This document shows, piece after piece, positions 60,572-64,000 of a stretch of 64,000 nucleotides of DNA. The translations under genes were made by a program, and so were the position numbers. How positions within the stretch are numbered: position 1 is the stretch's first letter; every line of letters starts with the position of its first letter. Origin of the DNA: Saccharomycopsis crataegensis (Eukaryota > Ascomycota > Saccharomycetes > Ascoideales > Saccharomycopsidaceae); the NCBI RefSeq assembly GCF_037102585.1, contig NW_027043829.1:1922001-1986000 (forward strand). Direction: 5' to 3'. The notes below the pieces were generated by a model that saw only the letters and a list, made by a program, of their open reading frames with translations, searched no databases and was not told the DNA's origin.

Positions 60572-63556
60572 ATGCTCAACGCTGTCATTTTCTTTATTGT
60601 TATTTTTTTCTTCTCTCTAAGATTAATAGACTCAAAGGAACAAAAAATCGAAAATCTTCATAGTCAAGAAAACGAATCAAAGGATCCAACCATTGGGACC
60701 CCGCAAGATCCCGTAGTTACCCAATTACAGGAAATAATAAATAGTGAAGAAGAAGAAATTGATAAAGAATTTCTTGATATGGCGAGCGTGACCAAGGATT
60801 CTGTAATGGAGCCACAATTGGATCAAGAACTTCACGTCGAAGAACAACAAATTGAACCCCAGGTGTCTGTTTCCACTAGTAAGGAACCAACGGACACTAC
60901 TGATAATCAGGATGCAAAAATAGTTGATCGTGAATCGATACCTGATAAGACATTAGATATTGATGAGGCATCCAAAAAAGAAGAGGTGCCACTAAATAAC
61001 AACGAGGGAACTGAAGATTATCTTGACTCAAATATACCAAACGAGAGCAATACCGCCACTCTAATTGCCTCTGATTCCCCTGATATTTCTAATGATGTTT
61101 TACCAAAATCAACTGCTGATGTGAATACAGACGGAAATTCGATATCTGATGAGCAATCCCTACCAAAATCCCCATCTTTATCTCCATTGTCTTCAACACC
61201 TTCCACACCAGCTAGTTCTCAAACAAAGAAAAAATTAACAATGCAAGAAAGATTGGCAATTGCGGTTAAAGACAAGAAGAAAAAATCTAAAAAGGGTAAA
61301 AAATCAAAGAAGCTCGGTGTGCAAAATGAAATTGAGGCAGAAATCGCTAAAGAGACAGAACCTGCTAATCATGACGCCGAACTTGAACTAATTAAAAAAC
61401 TTGATGATTCTGAAGCCCCAAACGAACAAGGTCAGACCGAAGAATTGGTTGAAGGTGACAAAACAGTGGACTTGAAAGTTACGAAAATAGAGGACATGAC
61501 AAAAGAGGAATTACTTGATCACTACCGTGCAACTACTGTCCAGTATGAAGCTAAGATATCAAATCTTGCATCTCAACTTGAAAATAATAGAAGCGCGGAA
61601 AAATCTGTTCAATCAACATCTCCAATTGACGAACAACTTCGAATTAAGGACGAACAGATTGCAGGATTAATCGAGGAGGGTGAGAAATTATCAATGAAAG
61701 AACTTAAATACACAACAATGATTAAGAATCTACGTTCCAAAGATTCTCAGAGCCAAAGTGCAATTGAATCACTTGAATCAAAATTATCAAATTTAGATCT
61801 GAAGCATGCAGAATTAAAAAAGGAATTTTTTAGTTTAAAGGAAGTGTCCAAAGAAGATAAAACCAAATTGAAAGATATGAAACATTTGGAAGCGAATTAC
61901 AAAGATTTGCTGGACCGATATGATAAAATATCTCAAGAATTAACTGAACATAAATTCAAAAATTATGAAAAGAAGATGAATGATTTGCAAGAAAAATTGG
62001 CGGCAAAAATTAATACTGAGAAAGAATTGAATTTGAAATTGGAACAAGAAAAAATACAGGTATCTTTATTGAAATCCACAAGTAAGAAAGAAGTCGATGA
62101 CTTGAATTTGAAGATTGAAGATTTAGAGAATTCAAATAAATCAATGAAAGAAGAATATGATTTAGAGATTGCTCGACTTGAAACCAAAGTAGAAAAATTG
62201 CGTTTTTCAAACGAGGACTCAAAAACTGACAGGTCAAACTCTACTGGCCCTGATGGGGACTCCCAAAATTCTGGCTCTAATGGTAATACGAAACAACTCA
62301 AGGCACAATTGGCCGCACTTCAACATCAATATCAAACCACTCTTGATTCTCTTCAAACTCTCGAATCAACTTATTCGGCCAAAATCACTACTTTGAGCCA
62401 GTCATATAATACCCTTAAAAAATCTGAATCAGCACAAGCCAAAAGCTTGAAGAAGATGGTTTCACAGTTGTCAGAATTGAAAGAAGAACACGCAAGAGCT
62501 ATTGAAGCCTCATCAACTCACGAGGTTGAATTGGCGGAAATGAGAAAAGAAGTAAGTTTGAAGCAAGATGAGATCAACACTTGGAGAGAAAAGTACGAAG
62601 AATTGAAGCAAAAACACCAGGAATCAACAATGCAGTTGGAAAAGAAATTGTTGAAGGTGGAAATGGAGTTACAAAAAATGAGAGTTATCGCACCGGATGA
62701 CAACAATTCTACAATCAATATTCACAATAATGGATCGTCTTCCTCTTTGCTCATGGATGAAGATGGACAACTCGATACATTGCGTTCTGGTCAAAGCGCT
62801 TCTACACAGTACTTAACAACCCATCTTAGTCGATCTCTGGAATTATTGTCCCCGCTGCAATTCTCATTTTGGAACGGCAATGCTTCAAACGGGAATGCCA
62901 ACTGGAGATCTCCAGAAGTGAGATCTCCTAGTATGACTTTCAACCTTCCTGTTCTGAGGGGAAATGAGAGCAATAGTTTCAATTATGGTAACATAAATGG
63001 CATTAGAAGAGATCTGCTTCATGGTGCTGCTATGGCTGGAGATGGCACTAACAGTACGATTAATGGGGTTGATCGGGATTCGATCTCGCTAAATTTTGAA
63101 ACCTCTTCGAAATTTGATTCAGTGTCCCAACAAGCGTCGCCATTTCTTACTTCTCCTAATCCTGCCGGCGGGCTTGTTCCAGGATCTGGAGGAGGGCAAG
63201 GTCCAACCGGAGCCACCATTCAATTGATTGGTAAGCTTAGCTCCAAACTCTCTAGAATAGAAACAGAATTGTCTACTACAAAAGAGGAATTGAAAAAATC
63301 GTACCGAGAAAAAAACGAATTGAGTAGTGAAATGGTGCAAATGATGGATCAAATAGCAGAAGTTGAGACGATTCAAGAAAGGAACCGTGATTTGGAACAA
63401 AAGGTCAACGAGCTAGAAAAAAGAGAAAAAGTCAGCTTGGAAGTATTAGGAGAAAAGAGTGAGATTGTGGAAGAATTACGATGCGATGTGGCAGATTTGA
63501 AGGACCTATTAAGACAACAGGTGGAGCAAATGATTGAGATGCAGCAGCAAAAGTAG
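60572..63556 (+). CDS. SGM1: Sgm1/TMF-like coiled-coil Golgi protein
   Basis: 994 aa from the first ATG. Extensive coiled coil covers about residues 320-720 and 885-994. MQERLAIAVKDKKKKSKKGK near residue 225 resembles the N-terminal LEERL basic motif of Sgm1/TMF proteins. QLRIKDEQIAGLIEEGEKLS and ELKYTTMIKNLRSKD match the TMF central motif. The C-terminus (LIGKLSSKLSRIETEL to LRQQVEQMIEMQQQ) is the TMF Ypt6/Rab6-binding region. Sgm1 is a Golgi-associated golgin bound by Ypt6. S. cerevisiae Sgm1 has 707 aa; here about 220 acidic residues precede the basic motif. The first 18 residues are very hydrophobic and lie in a pyrimidine-rich run ending in CTAAG, so the true 5' end may be spliced. Confidence 0.75.
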   Translation: MLNAVIFFIVIFFFSLRLIDSKEQKIENLHSQENESKDPTIGTPQDPVVTQLQEIINSEEEEIDKEFLDMASVTKDSVMEPQLDQELHVEEQQIEPQVSVSTSKEPTDTTDNQDAKIVDRESIPDKTLDIDEASKKEEVPLNNNEGTEDYLDSNIPNESNTATLIASDSPDISNDVLPKSTADVNTDGNSISDEQSLPKSPSLSPLSSTPSTPASSQTKKKLTMQERLAIAVKDKKKKSKKGKKSKKLGVQNEIEAEIAKETEPANHDAELELIKKLDDSEAPNEQGQTEELVEGDKTVDLKVTKIEDMTKEELLDHYRATTVQYEAKISNLASQLENNRSAEKSVQSTSPIDEQLRIKDEQIAGLIEEGEKLSMKELKYTTMIKNLRSKDSQSQSAIESLESKLSNLDLKHAELKKEFFSLKEVSKEDKTKLKDMKHLEANYKDLLDRYDKISQELTEHKFKNYEKKMNDLQEKLAAKINTEKELNLKLEQEKIQVSLLKSTSKKEVDDLNLKIEDLENSNKSMKEEYDLEIARLETKVEKLRFSNEDSKTDRSNSTGPDGDSQNSGSNGNTKQLKAQLAALQHQYQTTLDSLQTLESTYSAKITTLSQSYNTLKKSESAQAKSLKKMVSQLSELKEEHARAIEASSTHEVELAEMRKEVSLKQDEINTWREKYEELKQKHQESTMQLEKKLLKVEMELQKMRVIAPDDNNSTINIHNNGSSSSLLMDEDGQLDTLRSGQSASTQYLTTHLSRSLELLSPLQFSFWNGNASNGNANWRSPEVRSPSMTFNLPVLRGNESNSFNYGNINGIRRDLLHGAAMAGDGTNSTINGVDRDSISLNFETSSKFDSVSQQASPFLTSPNPAGGLVPGSGGGQGPTGATIQLIGKLSSKLSRIETELSTTKEELKKSYREKNELSSEMVQMMDQIAEVETIQERNRDLEQKVNELEKREKVSLEVLGEKSEIVEELRCDVADLKDLLRQQVEQMIEMQQQK

Positions 63557-64000
63557 GAGTAAACTGCCTTAAGCTGAGTAATGGTATGCAATTTGACACG
63601 TCTTCTTTCTACTGTAAGATCTTTTTTTTTTTTTTTTTTTTCTTTTTTGAAAGTAGGAATATTCCAATAAATCTGTTTGAAACAAAATTTTATATCATTA
63701 CTTGATCTTGAAATACGCGACTGAACATCGCAAAGATGGTACATAATAACTTTTGGAAGTTTTATTCAACTTTAGGACTAAGAGATCTAAAGCAAACTAA
63801 AAAAAATTCATAGGGCATTAACTCGAAAGTTGGCCGTGATTAAAGATAAATCTTACGATACAAAAATGGAAAAAGAAAACTAAATAACCCCCACAAAAAC
63901 TGAGTGTACATAAAGTGGGGGTGGGAATTATACGTCAACTCCCCATTAGATTGGAGTGAATAAAGGGTTAACACTGGTCTGGTAGTTAGAAAATAGGTAT
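63557..64000. other. Intergenic to right edge
   Basis: 3' flank of the Sgm1-like gene with a T18 run near 63622-63640 and a CCCCCACAAAA/TGGGGGTGGG pair near 63888 and 63917. No gene is seen before the window ends. Confidence 0.5.

Overview
The window is nuclear DNA of a budding yeast (Saccharomycotina), AT-rich and gene-dense. The evidence is orthologues of yeast-specific genes (UTP5, SWF1, VPS53, HAS1, URA4, SGM1-like, a SUN-family and a Ccw12-like wall protein), short introns of 65-107 bp with GTATGT/GTAAGT/GTGAGT donors and mostly TACTAAC-type branch points, and poly(A)/poly(T)-rich intergenic DNA. Leucine is written mainly TTG. I found no in-frame CTG in GLN1, URA4 or the VHT1-like gene. 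This fits, but does not prove, a CTG-clade (Candida/Debaryomyces/Scheffersomyces-like) yeast in which CTG is read as serine.

Layout. 0-10 kb: the 3' part of a Sec39-like gene, NTE1 (phospholipase), OGG1 (DNA glycosylase, one intron) and a type II NADH dehydrogenase. 10-20 kb: a Upf1/Ecm32-like helicase with a long asparagine-rich insert, SWF1 (palmitoyltransferase, one intron), NCB2 (NC2 beta, one intron) and UTP5. 20-29 kb: a WASP-type WH1 protein without the usual actin-nucleating tail, an unrecognised three-exon gene, GLN1 (one intron) and a VHT1-like biotin transporter (one intron). 28.6-38.6 kb is sparse, with only a Ccw12-like GPI wall protein and a probable Spc42-like spindle pole protein between two gene-free stretches of 3.1 and 3.5 kb. 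38.6-64 kb: a SUN-family wall protein, HAS1, a Hal3/Sis2-type protein, VPS60, DPH2, URA4, a BTB protein, VPS53, ACP1, a Zn2Cys6 transcription factor and an Sgm1-like golgin.

There are no operons. Several divergent pairs share short promoters: NCB2/UTP5, the WH1 gene/three-exon gene, HAS1/Hal3-type and DPH2/URA4. Ribosome-biogenesis style PAC and RRPE-like motifs lie at UTP5, HAS1 and DPH2/URA4. GLN1 carries Gcn4 and GATA sites suited to nitrogen control, and OGG1 has an MCB box. I see no tRNA, rRNA, CRISPR array or confident mobile element. Most of the window is ordinary conserved yeast biology. The less ordinary points are the tail-less WH1 protein, the helicase with an altered Walker B, a possible broken or spliced small gene at 19.9-20.3 kb, a duplicated-arm inverted repeat at 26.06 kb, and the gene-free stretches.
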